This document shows, piece after piece, positions 1 to 10,300 of a stretch of 64,000 bases of DNA. The notes under the pieces are model-generated. The model saw only the letters and a program-made list of their open reading frames with translations, searched no databases and had not been told where the DNA came from. The position numbers were made by a program, and so were the translations under genes. Origin of the DNA: Calcarisporiella thermophila CBS 279.70 (lineage: Eukaryota > Calcarisporiellomycota); assembly GCF_041956535.1 (NCBI RefSeq), contig NW_027192213.1, positions 432,900 through 496,899 on the forward strand, written 5' to 3'. How positions within the stretch are numbered: position 1 is the first letter of the stretch; every line of letters starts with the position of its first letter.

Positions 1-160
1 AGCTGAAAGTCGATATGACCAACATATCATTTCGATCTACGATATCACATAAAGCTTTAACTTTGGCTTCCCTTTCACTTTATTGCTTATAATAATGTAA
101 CAATTGTATTTTAGAGTCTTCCTATACAATAAAGACTCGGCATTGATCAAAATAAAAAAT
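1..160 (+). mobile_element. Probable 3' tail of an upstream retroelement
   Basis: No reading frame is visible. The stretch ends in an AATAAA signal (128-133), a short spacer and an A-rich run, and then the GAAGTCAAC target motif. This is the same order of parts as the 3' end of the LINE at about 3672-3710. I infer that this is the end of a second, related non-LTR element whose body lies left of the window. Sequence identity between the two tails is low, so the assignment is tentative. Confidence 0.4.
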
Positions 161-166
161 TTTTTT

Positions 167-177
167 TTGAAGTCAAC
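167..177 (+). repeat. Target-site copy 1 (TTGAAGTCAAC)
   Basis: Eleven bases directly left of the LINE body. They are repeated exactly right after the LINE's A-tail (3700-3710), and their TGAAGTCAAC core recurs next to the tRNA gene. Copies 1 and 2 are both followed by TT, which fits a target-site duplication of about 13 bp made by target-primed reverse transcription. Confidence 0.75.
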
Positions 178-201
178 TTTTCCTTCTGGGAAAATGCCAA
201 A

Positions 202-2367
202 TTGGAATTCAAAGCCTTCTCAATGTCCTACGCAACCATTCGGAAGCGATACACCAACAGGCGAACGGAAACCTTAGGTAAGAGGCTCAAAGAATTAGAC
301 AGATTAACCCCACCCTTGGACCCAGAAAGAGAAAGGGAGCGGGAAGATATATTAGAAGAGCAAAGAGATATCCTAAATCAGCAGATAGAGTCAAAAAGAA
401 TTAGAAGCAGGGCGAGATGGACAGAGCAAGGAGAAAGGTCGACCCGCTACTTCCATAGACTAATCAAAGCTAGACAGGCCGGCAATCAGATAAACTCGCT
501 AATAGATCAAGAAGGGAACACATCCAGCGACCTACAACAAACCCTCAGAATAGCTAGAAACTTCTATCAAACATTATACTCGCAGAATGTGACCAACAAA
601 GAAGATCAAAGAAGCTTCCTACCCAACACCCTCCCAAAGATTCCAACCGAGAAAATGGCCCACCTGGAGAGCAGATTTAGTGAGAAGGAAATAGGAATAG
701 CACTAAGATACGCACCAAAAAATAAATGCCCCGGACCAGATGGCCTACCTTTCGAATTTCTCCAAACTTTTAGCCACATTCTGAAGCCTTTTCTAACGAA
801 AGTATTTAACGCAATCCTCTCCGGTCAGAACGAAGCCCTAGGAAAATATACGCTACTAACACTCATATACAAAAAGAAGGGCGACCCGAAAGATCTAAAG
901 AATTGGAGACCTATCAGCCTAATAAATTGCGACGCAAAGCTCATGACAAGGATAATAGCCTTCAGAATCCAACCGGCGATGAAAACCATTATTAACCCAT
1001 CACAGACTGGCTTTATCAGAGGGAGGAATATATCTGAAAACACCATGACTATCAACCAGATACTCAACCTCGCAAAGATAGAGGAATTAAACGGGGCCCT
1101 CATTCTTCTGGACAACGAAAAAGCATATGATAGGATAGACCGAGGATGGCTCATGGAATGCCTTAGAGCCTTCGGGTTCGGGGCGAAGTTTACACGCCTA
1201 ATCGCATCCATATACAAAGAAAACACAGCGGCAGTCGTCATTAACAATCACATCACCCTACCCTTTCCGGTCAATCAAGGAGTACGTCAGGGCGACCCTT
1301 TATCACCCCTGCTCTATAACATTGCCATAGAACCCCTTCTGATAAAATTAAGAGCGAGCCTTACTGGAATCACCATCCCGAGAGTCACTAGCATCGTCAC
1401 CACAGCCTTCGCGGATGATATTACAGTTGCGGTAGCAAACCAGCAAGACATAGACACCCTCTCAAAGACACTCACCGATTTCCAGAGAGCTTCTAACTCC
1501 AAAATCAATTACCACAAGTCAGAAGCCGTCCCTCTATCGTCGACAGCCAGCGCAACCCTTTCGCCACTATGTGACTTCATCCATGAAGAAGGGACATTCA
1601 CTCTCCTTGGAATACCGTTCAACACCAAAAAGATCTTTCCAGGCGATGAATATTTTGAGGAACTGCTCACCAGCCTGCGGAAAACAGAAACAGTTAAAAC
1701 GTGGAGATTAAGAGCTCTCTCCTTGAAAGGAAAAGTTCTCTTGATTAACTCAAAACTGTTATCCAAACTATGGTACACGGCAAAATTGATCCCCCCTCCA
1801 GCCAAATTCTTGAAACAGCTGGACACAATCGTTAGAGACTTCCTATGGGATAAAAAGCGCCCGCAAATCGCCCTGAGTACAATGCAGCAGCCATCAGGAT
1901 TTGGATTAGGTCTCATCAACCCCAAACACCAAGTCGACGCAATTTTAGCCTCGTGGTTCCAACACTTTGCCACAACCTCGTCTTGCAGACAACCCTGGGT
2001 AAGCCTAGCAATCTACATACTGGAAAAACATTACACTCCCAACGCACTGGGAATGGGCATCCTAGCCACCCGTTACACCCAGCACAAGCTGATGAGGAAG
2101 GACGGTTTGTGGCCACACCTCGTAAGAGTGTGGCAGAGTTTAGGTGGAAAACTGGATTTAACCAAAAGATACAGATTCACCCTAGATGAAGTACTCCCCC
2201 TCCCCATTAGTAACAATTCCTATTTTACTATAGAAGGAGCACCAGTGAAAGGGAAGGCAGAAAAATTCGGGCTAGCGAAATTGGAAGATTTCTTCAAACC
2301 GCACAGAGACAATATCTACCAACCGATGATCGAACCCGAGGTGCACGCCCTATCGCAAGGAACCTGA
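202..2367 (+). pseudogene. LINE reverse transcriptase domain (fragment of ORF2)
   Basis: The 721-codon open frame carries a non-LTR reverse transcriptase. Visible motifs are GPDGLP (RT block 1), NWRPISLIN, TGFIRGRN, the D-x-EKAYDR block, GVRQGDPLSP and the catalytic FADDITV box (the A-x-DD motif). After the RT come thumb motifs ending in LLGIPF and WRLRALSLKGKVLLIN, as in L1/Tad-type elements. The frame is open across the left boundary, so the ATG used here is internal and not a real start. It stops at 2367, before the zf-RVT part, whereas an intact ORF2 protein continues. This shows truncation at both ends of the domain order. Antisense ORFs here are shadows. Confidence 0.92.
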
Positions 2368-2525
2368 CAGATACTCGAGGGAATTCAGAGAACATTATCT
2401 CGATCTTCACCTACTATGGAGGAGAAAGCTGCTCCACCTAGACGAACGACTCGCCGAGACTCACACAGCGAATCCCCCTTGTTGGTAACAAACACAATTT
2501 TCCTTTAACAAAATGTTCTATTGCA

Positions 2526-3239
2526 GGGATTGAGACCACCGCCTACACCACCAAAGTTGGGAGACTATACAAGCAGGATGCGCCAACCATAATCACCGAG
2601 GAATGGAAGGACGTTTCCAATGACGTTGACAGATGGACGAAGGCATGGGCCAGGTGGAAAAGTTGTCCGTCAGAACCCAAGCACAGAACCCTTCGCTGGA
2701 GACTTATGAAGCATAAAATAGTTACCGGAATCATCACTAGCAAATGGACTGGAGATCCTAACACTTGCAAAAGGTGTTCCCTAGGGATACCTGAAACAAT
2801 TGCCCATGCCTTTCTAGACTGCCCAGCTATCGGGCAACTCTGGCAAAGAGTTGATGAGACAAACTACCGAATAATTGGAATAACGCCACACGAATCCACG
2901 AGAGAAGACAGACTGTTTGGAAAAGACAAACAAATAAGTCAACGCTTCAACGAAGTGGTTGCTCTGAGCCACGACATAGCCCTGTGGGTAATATACCGCT
3001 CGAGAATTGAATTAGTGCTGGACGATGTCCAACCCAATCCAGTAGCCATAACCAAACAATTTGACCACGAACTACAACGAGGAATAAAGTCCAAGTGGTG
3101 GATGGCAATGAAACAGGAACGGAAAAGAGACTTAATCGATAAATGGTCAAGGGGAAACTGGGTGAACATCATAGATGATTCTGTGATTTTCATCCAGGAC
3201 ACCTCTGAAGATCAAATCCCAGTCCCAACTTCGGCTTGA
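2526..3239 (+). pseudogene. LINE zf-RVT C-terminal fragment
   Basis: This frame holds the zinc-binding tail found after many LINE reverse transcriptases. The spacing CxxC (CKRC), then H (IAHAFLDC) and C, followed by a GQLWQRV-like stretch, is characteristic of zf-RVT. It lies in a different frame from the RT ORF. The part between 2367 and 2526 is open in a further frame to about 2489. That part contains an intron-like sequence with a GTAACA donor at about 2488 and a TATTGCAG acceptor ending at 2526, but the phases on its two sides do not join into one frame. The 3' end is at a TGA just before the 3' UTR. Confidence 0.8.
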
Positions 3240-3289
3240 GAACTGCACCCAACCCTCCACTGCTGTATATTAATACCATCCCCTCTATC

Positions 3290-3570
3290 GTTCTTTTCCA
3301 TACTCTTTCTTCTTTTTTTCTTTTTTCTTTTTCTCTTTCTCCTTTCCTCTTCCTTTACTTTTTCAATCCTTCATTTCTTTTCGTTATTTCATGTACATAA
3401 GTAGCCTATCTTAATACCAGTGCACACAACCTTTATCCCCCCCCCCTCTTACAATTATTCCTATCCCCTTCTTTATTAAGCTAATTGCTATTTCCATACT
3501 TTCCTAGCTCTTTCCTCATCGCCTTTTCTCTCTTCCTCTCACACTTAAATCCTTTTCTTCCTTCCTTTTT
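3290..3570 (+). repeat. Pyrimidine-rich tract in the LINE 3' UTR
   Basis: Long runs of TTTC/TTCC with few purines lie between the zf-RVT stop and the LINE poly(A) signal. The tract is part of the element's 3' untranslated region; no reading frame is supported. Confidence 0.6.
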
Positions 3571-3699
3571 TCCGTCTATCCTCCAAATTCTGCAAGGTAG
3601 GCCAGGAGCATTACCTGGGTGATTTTGACGTAGAAGCTACCCTACCTTTTTAACAGGATAGGTCACTTTTCAATAAAGGTCCTTTGTTAAAAAAAAAAA

Positions 3700-3739
3700 T
3701 TGAAGTCAACTTCCCCCCCAAAAAATTTTTGAAGTCAAC
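3700..3739 (+). repeat. Target-site copies 2 and 3 between LINE tail and tRNA gene
   Basis: TTGAAGTCAAC occurs at 3700-3710, directly after the LINE A-tail, and again at 3729-3739. Copy 3 is preceded by an A-run/T-run (AAAAATTTTT), as is copy 1 at 167-177. Copy 3 ends eight bases before the first base of tRNA-Glu. Copies 1 and 2 are the LINE's duplication. Copy 3 is likely the pre-existing site or a trace of an earlier insertion. Confidence 0.75.
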
Positions 3740-3747
3740 AAATGTAA

Positions 3748-3819
3748 TCCGAATTGGTCCAGTGGCTAGGATTTCCCGCTCTCACCGGGACGGCCGGGGT
3801 TCAATTCCCCGATTCGGAG
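3748..3819 (+). tRNA. tRNA-Glu (anticodon CTC)
   Basis: A complete cloverleaf. The 7-bp acceptor stem pairs TCCGAAT (3748-3754) with ATTCGGA (3812-3818). The D-arm contains GGTCCAGTGGCTAGGA. The anticodon stem TCCCG/CGGGA encloses the loop CTCTCAC with anticodon CTC (Glu). The T-arm GGGGTTCAATTCCCC carries the B box. There is no intron. A run of six T follows at 3823-3828 as the Pol III terminator. A LINE has inserted immediately upstream. Confidence 0.95.
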
Positions 3820-3822
3820 TAG

Positions 3823-3828
3823 TTTTTT
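3823..3828 (+). terminator. RNA polymerase III terminator of tRNA-Glu
   Basis: TTTTTT begins four bases after the discriminator base. A second T-run follows at about 3832-3838. Confidence 0.8.
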
Positions 3829-3838
3829 GCGTTTTTTT

Positions 3839-4669
3839 CATTATTTTTCCCCCTTTGATGGTTATAAGGACGTTTTCATCGTCGAGAGGAACTGATTGAT
3901 ACCTTTTTTGCGGGGATTTTTTTGCAATTTTTGCGGAATGATCGTAGAGGATGAGAAAATCGAAGAGAATGAAGGCGAACTTGGTTCCACCAAAACTGCT
4001 CCATAGGTCAAGGTTAATGGAAAAGGGAAACAGACTAAAGAGTGGTTTGGGGAATCTCCCTACCGAAGATTCTATTTCTCCCCATGAGAGACCCTGGAAA
4101 GATATACAAAACCATCTACCCTACTTCTATCCATTTTCGCTCTTTACAAGATACTAGGCTTAACACACTATAAAAGAGACAAGCTTTCAGCACACATTAG
4201 AAGATTAAGTAAATTTATTAGCAGTACGCTATTTGAGATCTAATTATATTGAAACATGATTCTATTTCGATCCAATATATTTTAATGGGCAATATTATCT
4301 TAATGGAAGAGGAGTAATATAGTTCAAGATAAAGTTTCTAAAGTATGTTCAAATTTAATCTCGGTTGGATGTCTTCTTTCCCATCTAGATACACTTACAT
4401 AAAATTATTACCTACATGCGCGGCAAATCAATTGGTGCGTTTTACATTCTTTATTTGTGGTCATAGTATACCTCTTATCTTATTAAAAATAGCATAATGA
4501 AAAGATAAAAAATTAACAAATCAGTGAATGTAATGAATATACCGAGGAAACTTCCCCAAATAACTATTGAACAGAATATGCTAAGCTATGAAAGAATAAT
4601 CACCAAATAAAATCAGTTTAAATAATTATTATAATAATAATAGATATCACAACGCTAATCTGCAGAGTG
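3839..4669. other. AT-rich spacer with no supported gene
   Basis: Between the tRNA terminator and the 3' end of the Vac7-like gene. A 68-codon frame (3951-4157) has no recognisable domain or splice context and is not called. Confidence 0.6.
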
Positions 4670-6589
4670 TTAAGGACTGATACGCACACTCCCACATATT
4701 TTAATGCTTTGCTTCCAAATTTGTCCTTGCCACAACAAGCCATCGATGTAGATCTCAAATGTGTTCTGTAATATTCGTAGCCATTTAGCATGGTTCTTCC
4801 CTCCAGGTCGAACTAAATGAATTCCACTGACTGCAATTGTAGTAGTTCTTTCACCTCTTGAACTATCATGGAGTGAAATAAAAACGAGTGACCTCTCCAG
4901 CTCGGCTTCTCCCAAGAACTGAAATCCAAAAGGAGTCCACTGACATTCGGATCGTAATTGCTCACCTGTAGTGCTATTTGACGGCACTGCATAAATCAAG
5001 AATTTACCAGCCTTAATATCCAATTGCCGCCTATTCACGTTTCTTCCATTCACATGTAGATCAAAAATCAACTCTCGATCGGTTGCCGTCACATTTGTAA
5101 TACCAATCAAACGGACATCTTCGAGTGATTTGTTTTCGAAAAATGGTGCAAAGAAGAAGATAAATGCAAGCAAAAATGCTATGCATAAAGCACTGATGAT
5201 AGAATTAAGTTGTCTACGTCTTGTTCTTATAAACATTGGGTATGAATTTTGATCTATATAGTTCATTTAATCGATAGGACTTACCGTCGAGTTTCCAAAC
5301 TTTCATGTATCCAAGGTGTTTCTCTAAATTTTGGAAAAACTAGTGGAGCTCGCTCATCTTCTACCACATATTTCCAAGTTATCCGGGCAGTATTATGTTT
5401 TCTGGATGAAGAAGGAACTCCGGGCGTCAACACATATTCATAGGGACGCGAAATCTCTGGTGCCACACGAAGAACTTTTGTTGAATGTTGGTTTGATGTG
5501 ACTGAACTTAGGGTAGATACGCTTCCTGTAGATGTCTTCCGAGTAGAGACAATACGTCTTGATGAAGGGTATTGTTCATATTCCTCACCACCCTCACTGG
5601 GCCCGCGATTTATTAAACGCGAAAGTGTATTTTGTTCTTGTTTTATAGGTAGAATATTGTAAGTGGATTTTGATGGTATGTTGAAAAGTGGTTCCTGGTT
5701 TCGGGAAGTGAAAGTTGAGGAAGTTGGCGTGGGTGGATTGGAAACGCTATGCGCAAACGGAGGGATGTTTGGCGTTTGTGGCTGATTTCTTCGTCGATAC
5801 ATGAACTGCTCGTTCTCGTCTGAGTCTCGTGATTGAGGAAAAAAGAAAAAGAATTAACAAATCAAAGGTATTTCGCTTAGTACTGCTAACCAGTTAATAC
5901 CTTCAGAAGCATCATCTATAGCATTTGCAATATATGCAGCAAACACTTCTGCAGGAGAAGAGGTTTGATGTAATGCTGGTGGTCTCTTCTTTTTTTTAAA
6001 ACGCGACGATTCGGGTTTTCGTCTGTTATGGACATCGTCCTATATATGAATATCATACAGAATGTATAAGCATGACAAGTAGTTAGAGATAGTAAATGCT
6101 ATATTAAATTCTTACACCACCCCAGCTTTTGTCACCAAGTTTATCCGCAATATCCGATAGCATAGTTGGAGTCGTTTCAAGTGTAAGTACACCTCCGCCA
6201 ATCGATGGATATTCACCTAAAAATCGTGTATTAGATGACGAAGAGAAACTCCCACTCAACATTTTAGGCGAAGTTGAGAGCCCGTTGTTAGTAGCTTCTC
6301 CTTCCATAGTCATAAAACGGCTTTGTAAATTCAGCGTTCTGGAGGGCGCCTTAGGATTGTTGCTAATTGGATTCTCACAATTGAATTGGCGTTGAATTTC
6401 CTCAGGTAATGGCTCCATAGTCGAGGAAATAACGGTCTGTGATATAGGTGGAGGATTGGATGGTACGTTTTGTTCATTCGAATACTTAAGTGGGGACGGT
6501 GCCGGTATATTCTTTAGCAGCTTGGTAGAAGCCCAAGGGGTATCGTCTTTTTTATCTTGAGTGCATGAGTTGGACTCCTCATTATCCAA
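4670..6589 (-). CDS. Vac7-like vacuolar membrane protein (PI(3,5)P2 pathway)
   Basis: Four exons traced by splice sites: 6589-6116, 6039-5901, 5825-5285 and 5225-4670. The introns are 76, 75 and 59 nt. The sum is 570 codons in frame. The first two-thirds is disordered and rich in S/P/T, with a basic patch FKKKKRPP. A single strongly hydrophobic segment (about residues 390-415) is followed by a luminal domain opening with a GITNVTATDRELIFDL stretch. That is the pattern I associate with fungal Vac7, the activator of the Fab1 PI3P 5-kinase complex at the vacuole. The layout (long cytosolic N-terminus, one helix, LEA-like C-terminal domain) fits the family. At about 569 aa it is shorter than yeast Vac7. 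An upstream in-frame start at 6616 is possible. It shares a divergent promoter with TRM7. Confidence 0.6.
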
Positions 6590-6616
6590 CATATTTTTGT
6601 AAACAATATTTAGCAA

Positions 6617-7116
6617 CCAATGAAGTTAATTCCAACTTTCACAATCGAAGGTATAATGAGGCATGTGGTTGAAACGGAGAGTTTGAAAATATATAACATG
6701 AAATTATGGGGAACAAATCGCGCCACCAGGCAGTCACATCTTACATTAATTCGAAACTAAAGTCATGGGCACGCGAGCAAACAGTTCAAAGCCACAGAAT
6801 GACAAATTCTACACAAAAATCAAACAACGCAAGTTTTTAAAATAAAGCTATCCACGTTTGTAAGGGAAAATAGTGCAGATACGTGAGGCATGGTCCAATG
6901 CATATATTAAAGCTATATTCTTTAATATACCTCGTCACAAATGAATATTAAGGCTATTCTAGCAGCGATTTAAAGATTTAACAAAAATGGGCGGATTATC
7001 TCACAGGTATCTCGTAGATATTCGAGTGCAAACAAAAAAGCAGTCATATTCGAATTAATAGACCAAAGGCATTTAATCTTTTTACAATAGTGCTAATTAT
7101 TCACCATTGTATTAAA
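6617..7116. promoter_or_regulatory. Divergent promoter region, Vac7-like / TRM7
   Basis: A 500-bp AT-rich gap between two divergently transcribed genes. It must hold both promoters, but no specific site stands out. Confidence 0.5.
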
Positions 7117-8463
7117 ATGGGCAAATCGTCCAAAGACAAGCGGGATGTTTATTATCGTTTGGCAAAGGAGCAAGGATGGAGAGCTCGTAGCGCATTCAAA
7201 CTTCTGCAGCTGGATGAGCAATTTCACCTCTTCGAAAATGTTCGCCGAGCTGTAGATCTTTGCGCTGCTCCAGGTAGTTGGTCGCAGGTGTTAAGCAAGA
7301 AGTTGAAGTAAGGCAAATTGTACCCGCTTCGATGCTTCACTTGCTTTATTCTTATTTGTTATTATGACAGTGAAAATAAAAGCGAGCAAGACGAACCAGC
7401 TAAAATTGTTGCAGTTGATCTTCAAGCTATGGCACCGTTGCCCGATGTTATCCAACTTCAGGGTGATATTACGAAGAAATCTACAGCTGAGCAGATTATT
7501 TCATTTTTTGAAGGAGAACTTGCAGATATTGTTGTTTGTGATGGGGCTCCTGATGGTATATATAAAAAGATATAGTATTTTTGAGTCCTTAACTGAATTT
7601 AACTTTTATATATGAATAGTTACTGGGTTGCATGATATGGATGAATATATTCAAGCACAATTGCTACTTGCGGTACCATATCCATTTTAATTTCTTCTCT
7701 ATTGGAATGATTAATAACACTAACCCATTGCTATTACAGGCTCTCAATATTACTACACATGTCCTCAGGCCGGGTGGAACTTTTGTAGCGAAAATCTTTC
7801 GCGGAAAAGATATTACTCTTCTTTATGCTCAACTTAAAATATTTTTTCCGGTGGTAACGTGTAGCAAACCACGTAGCTCTCGGAACTCTAGCATTGGTGA
7901 TTATATCCTTTTCATTTGATTTATCATCTTTATTTTTGTAACATCAATTATTTTCTATTTTAGAGGCCTTTATTGTCTGTCAAAACTATTCGCCTCCAGA
8001 GGGCTATATTCCAACCATGGCCAACCCCCTTCTTGATTTTTCTTATGGAGAAGCAAATGAATTAGTCGGCAAAAACCGTGTTATCGTCCCTTTCGTTGCT
8101 TGTGGAGATTTGAAGTAAATAACGCAACCTTTTTATACTTGCGCAGAAATTGACGTATATTTTTGATATAGTGGATTTGATTCGGATATGACATATTCCC
8201 TTGAGGCCACAGAACTCACTGAGCAAATGCTGCAGGCAAACGAAACTCGCACATACAAAAAGCGCCGCAAACCTAGGGCTACGGAAGGATCTACGGAAGT
8301 AGAACATTATGATGGAGGAGATGAAGTGGAAGGGGAATATCTACAGGAAGATGGTTTATCGAATGGTTATCGTAGTTTAGATCCCCTTCAACCTCCCATT
8401 AATCCCCCTTACCGAACTGCATTACAGCTTAAGCGGAATAATTTCTATAACAAGATACCTTAG
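7117..8463 (+). CDS. TRM7: tRNA (cytidine32/nucleoside34-2'-O)-methyltransferase Trm7 (FtsJ/RrmJ family)
   Basis: Six exons: 7117-7307, 7371-7555, 7620-7672, 7740-7896, 7964-8114 and 8172-8463. They join to 343 codons (342 aa; yeast Trm7 is about 310). The N-terminus [20 protein letters not shown] is typical of Trm7. Lys28 in SAFKLL, the SAM-binding [11 protein letters not shown], the DGAPDVTG motif holding the catalytic Asp, and GGTFVAKIF holding the second catalytic Lys are all present. The E of the K-D-K-E tetrad is expected in the SSRNSSIEAFIVC segment. The enzyme methylates the anticodon loop (C32 and N34) of a few tRNAs with partner proteins. The C-terminal extension of about 60 acidic and basic residues is less conserved. 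I chose the ATG at 7117, not the upstream one at 7090, because it gives the canonical N-terminus. Confidence 0.93.
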
Positions 8464-8998
8464 CAATTGACAGCAAATATTATTATTTTATTTTCTCCTC
8501 TGATGTGCAGTATTTAATAGACAATTGGCTGCGACTCCAAATTGGTGTTTAGAAAATCGTAGGCAAATGCAATTAGAAATATTGATTTGGAATTCATCTC
8601 TTTCAAATAATGTATATATAGGGAATACTTTTTAAGTATTTGCAAATTTATCTGGATAATATGAACTCGATTGTGTTCTTGAAAAGAACATAGATAGGCT
8701 CCTTCCGCCATTAACTAAACTTGAATACTAGACAAATAACGGTATGATAAAGTAAATATTATTTATATATAGACGTACTTCATACAGATATCTGATCAAG
8801 GTTACTTGAACAGATGTATGCGAAGAATGGATTTTTAATAGTAAAAAAATGTTAAACATGAAAATAAATGTCAGGCGATTAAATCGCAGTCTAAAATCTG
8901 ATAAAACGTCGTGATAACTATAGCATGTTACCGGAACATGCGCATATAGGCTAATAGCGATCAGAAATTACGAATTAGTTCGGGATAAATAACTATTT
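8464..8998. other. Convergent 3' spacer (TRM7 / Fmp32-like)
   Basis: AT-rich, holding the 3' UTRs of two converging genes. A 65-codon antisense frame here is not supported. Confidence 0.5.
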
Positions 8999-9660
8999 TT
9001 ATGCTAGCAAACTGTATACTTCACCTAATAGCAACGCTCCAGCTCCGGTAATAGTTCCAATCATATATTGCAAAACCTGGAATTTGCTTGTTTCCATTTG
9101 TGTGCGTAGATTTGAGATTTCAGTCTCTAATCTTGTACCAGTCTCTTTTATTTTGAGTTCTTGTTCACTCGCTTCGTCTCTTATACGACCCTTCTCCAAG
9201 TTCAGGTCCAATCTTACTCCGGCTTGCATACGAGTTATTTCTTCACGAAGTTTCTGCTTTAGGCGTTCGACCTCCGCAAGCAAGCGATCGATTTCGGATT
9301 TCATCATACTGTAGTCATTCTTTTCGAGCATCTGAATTTCAGATTTAAGCTGAGCAAAGTCAACTTTATATGTGTACGAAACTTTTTCTTGGTCGGCTTT
9401 GGTGACCATGTTCCTAGTTAGATTCTGCATTCTATTCAAATTAAAATATATGGATCATTAATAAATTCCCCAGAAATTTAGTGTGAGTGTTAGCATACGT
9501 TTCATTAATGATTTCGGACAAAGATCGCATTATGGCTTCTGACTGTTCACGGGTAAATCCTTCTCGCTCAAGCTTCTGCGCAAGTTCAAATGTGTCAAAA
9601 TAGTGTCCTGTCTGTTGCTGCTGCTGGAACTGCTGTTGCCGTATGTGTTGCTGGGATTGT

Positions 9661-9704
<44 letters not shown>

Positions 9705-9749
9705 GCTGTGAAGCGTGACGCTCGTCGAGAGAAGGCGATGATGAGTCAT
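8999..9749 (-). CDS. Fmp32/MCUR1-like (DUF1640) mitochondrial coiled-coil membrane protein
   Basis: Two exons, 9749-9499 and 9431-8999, with a 67-nt intron. They give 228 codons (227 aa). After a short leader and a polyglutamine run comes the family signature FDTFELAQKLEREGFTREQS. A long coiled coil rich in K/E follows (about residues 100-200). The protein ends in one hydrophobic segment, QYMIGTITGAGALLLGEVYS. This order matches the CCDC90/MCUR1/Fmp32 family. Those proteins sit in the mitochondrial inner membrane, where roles in calcium uniporter scaffolding, proline metabolism and cytochrome oxidase assembly have been proposed. The leader before the Q run is short but basic enough to be part of a presequence. 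Confidence 0.8.
9658..9704 (-). repeat. CAG/CAA repeat encoding polyglutamine
   Basis: An alternating CAA/CAG tract, read as TTGCTG units on the + strand, codes for an uninterrupted glutamine run near the N-terminus of the Fmp32-like protein. A shorter Q-rich patch (QQFQQQQQ) follows. The mix of two codons suggests selection on protein rather than a pure slippage tract. Confidence 0.9.
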
Positions 9750-10300
9750 GCACTCTTTAAGTGATAATACAATAAATAAGCAGAATCTGGAATGGAAAAA
9801 GTATAATTAATTCTTACTTTGATACGAAAATGCCGCTGACGATCTTGGAATTAATGAGCGAATTGGCATCATTTTTGAATTTAATTTTCTTAAAAACTAA
9901 TCTGGCATTAGAACTGAACTACCTACCTACTAATATAAAACCAAGCCACCCATTTTTTTTTAACTTCTATATTGAAATTCTGAGGAATACGATGTTAAAT
10001 GAAAGATTTGAAGGAAATGTGCGTGTATATCGAATAAAATCATAAATTAATAAGAAAAAGAGCAATAGTTCAATAATAACTGTAGAAATCATTAATCATG
10101 CAATACGCACTATTAGTTTAGTTATTTAGCAAATAATAAGACTACATTAGTAGTTCAGGAAATTCTATACTAGTGCGAAATAAATTATTGCTTTATATAT
10201 AAAGGATATGAGAAACTTGAAAAAAAAAATTGTAAAAGCTCTAAGTAATAAAGACAAGTAAAGTCATAGTATATAGATCTATCATAAGACCGATAAACAC
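9750..10300. other. AT-rich spacer, no supported gene
   Basis: Holds the Fmp32-like promoter and the 3' UTR of the m3C methyltransferase. A 71-codon + strand frame (9830-10045) is AT-driven and has no domain. Confidence 0.5.

Larger units (their letters stand above)
178..3699 (+). mobile_element. 5'-truncated, frame-disrupted LINE (L1/Tad-like non-LTR retrotransposon)
   Basis: The element starts inside the linker between endonuclease and reverse transcriptase, so the endonuclease is missing. It keeps the reverse transcriptase, a zf-RVT tail, a pyrimidine-rich 3' UTR (about 3290-3570), an AATAAA signal (3672-3677) and a terminal A run. It is bracketed by TTGAAGTCAAC repeats. The coding part is broken into three frames: the RT frame stops at 2367, a second frame runs about 2343-2489, and a third runs from about 2526 to 3239. 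Truncation and frame breaks make this a non-autonomous relic. The organisation (RT, then CCHC-type zf-RVT, poly(A) tail, target duplication) is that of L1-like fungal LINEs. Confidence 0.9.

Noticed and set aside
825-1973. Antisense ORFs of 140 and 154 codons within the LINE reverse transcriptase
   Set aside because: They mirror the RT coding strand, have no domain, and arise from codon usage of the sense frame.
3951-4157. 68-codon ORF after tRNA-Glu
   Set aside because: No recognisable domain or neighbouring exons; consistent with chance.
9830-10045. 71-codon + strand ORF
   Set aside because: AT-rich, no domain, no splice context, lies in a promoter/3' UTR gap.
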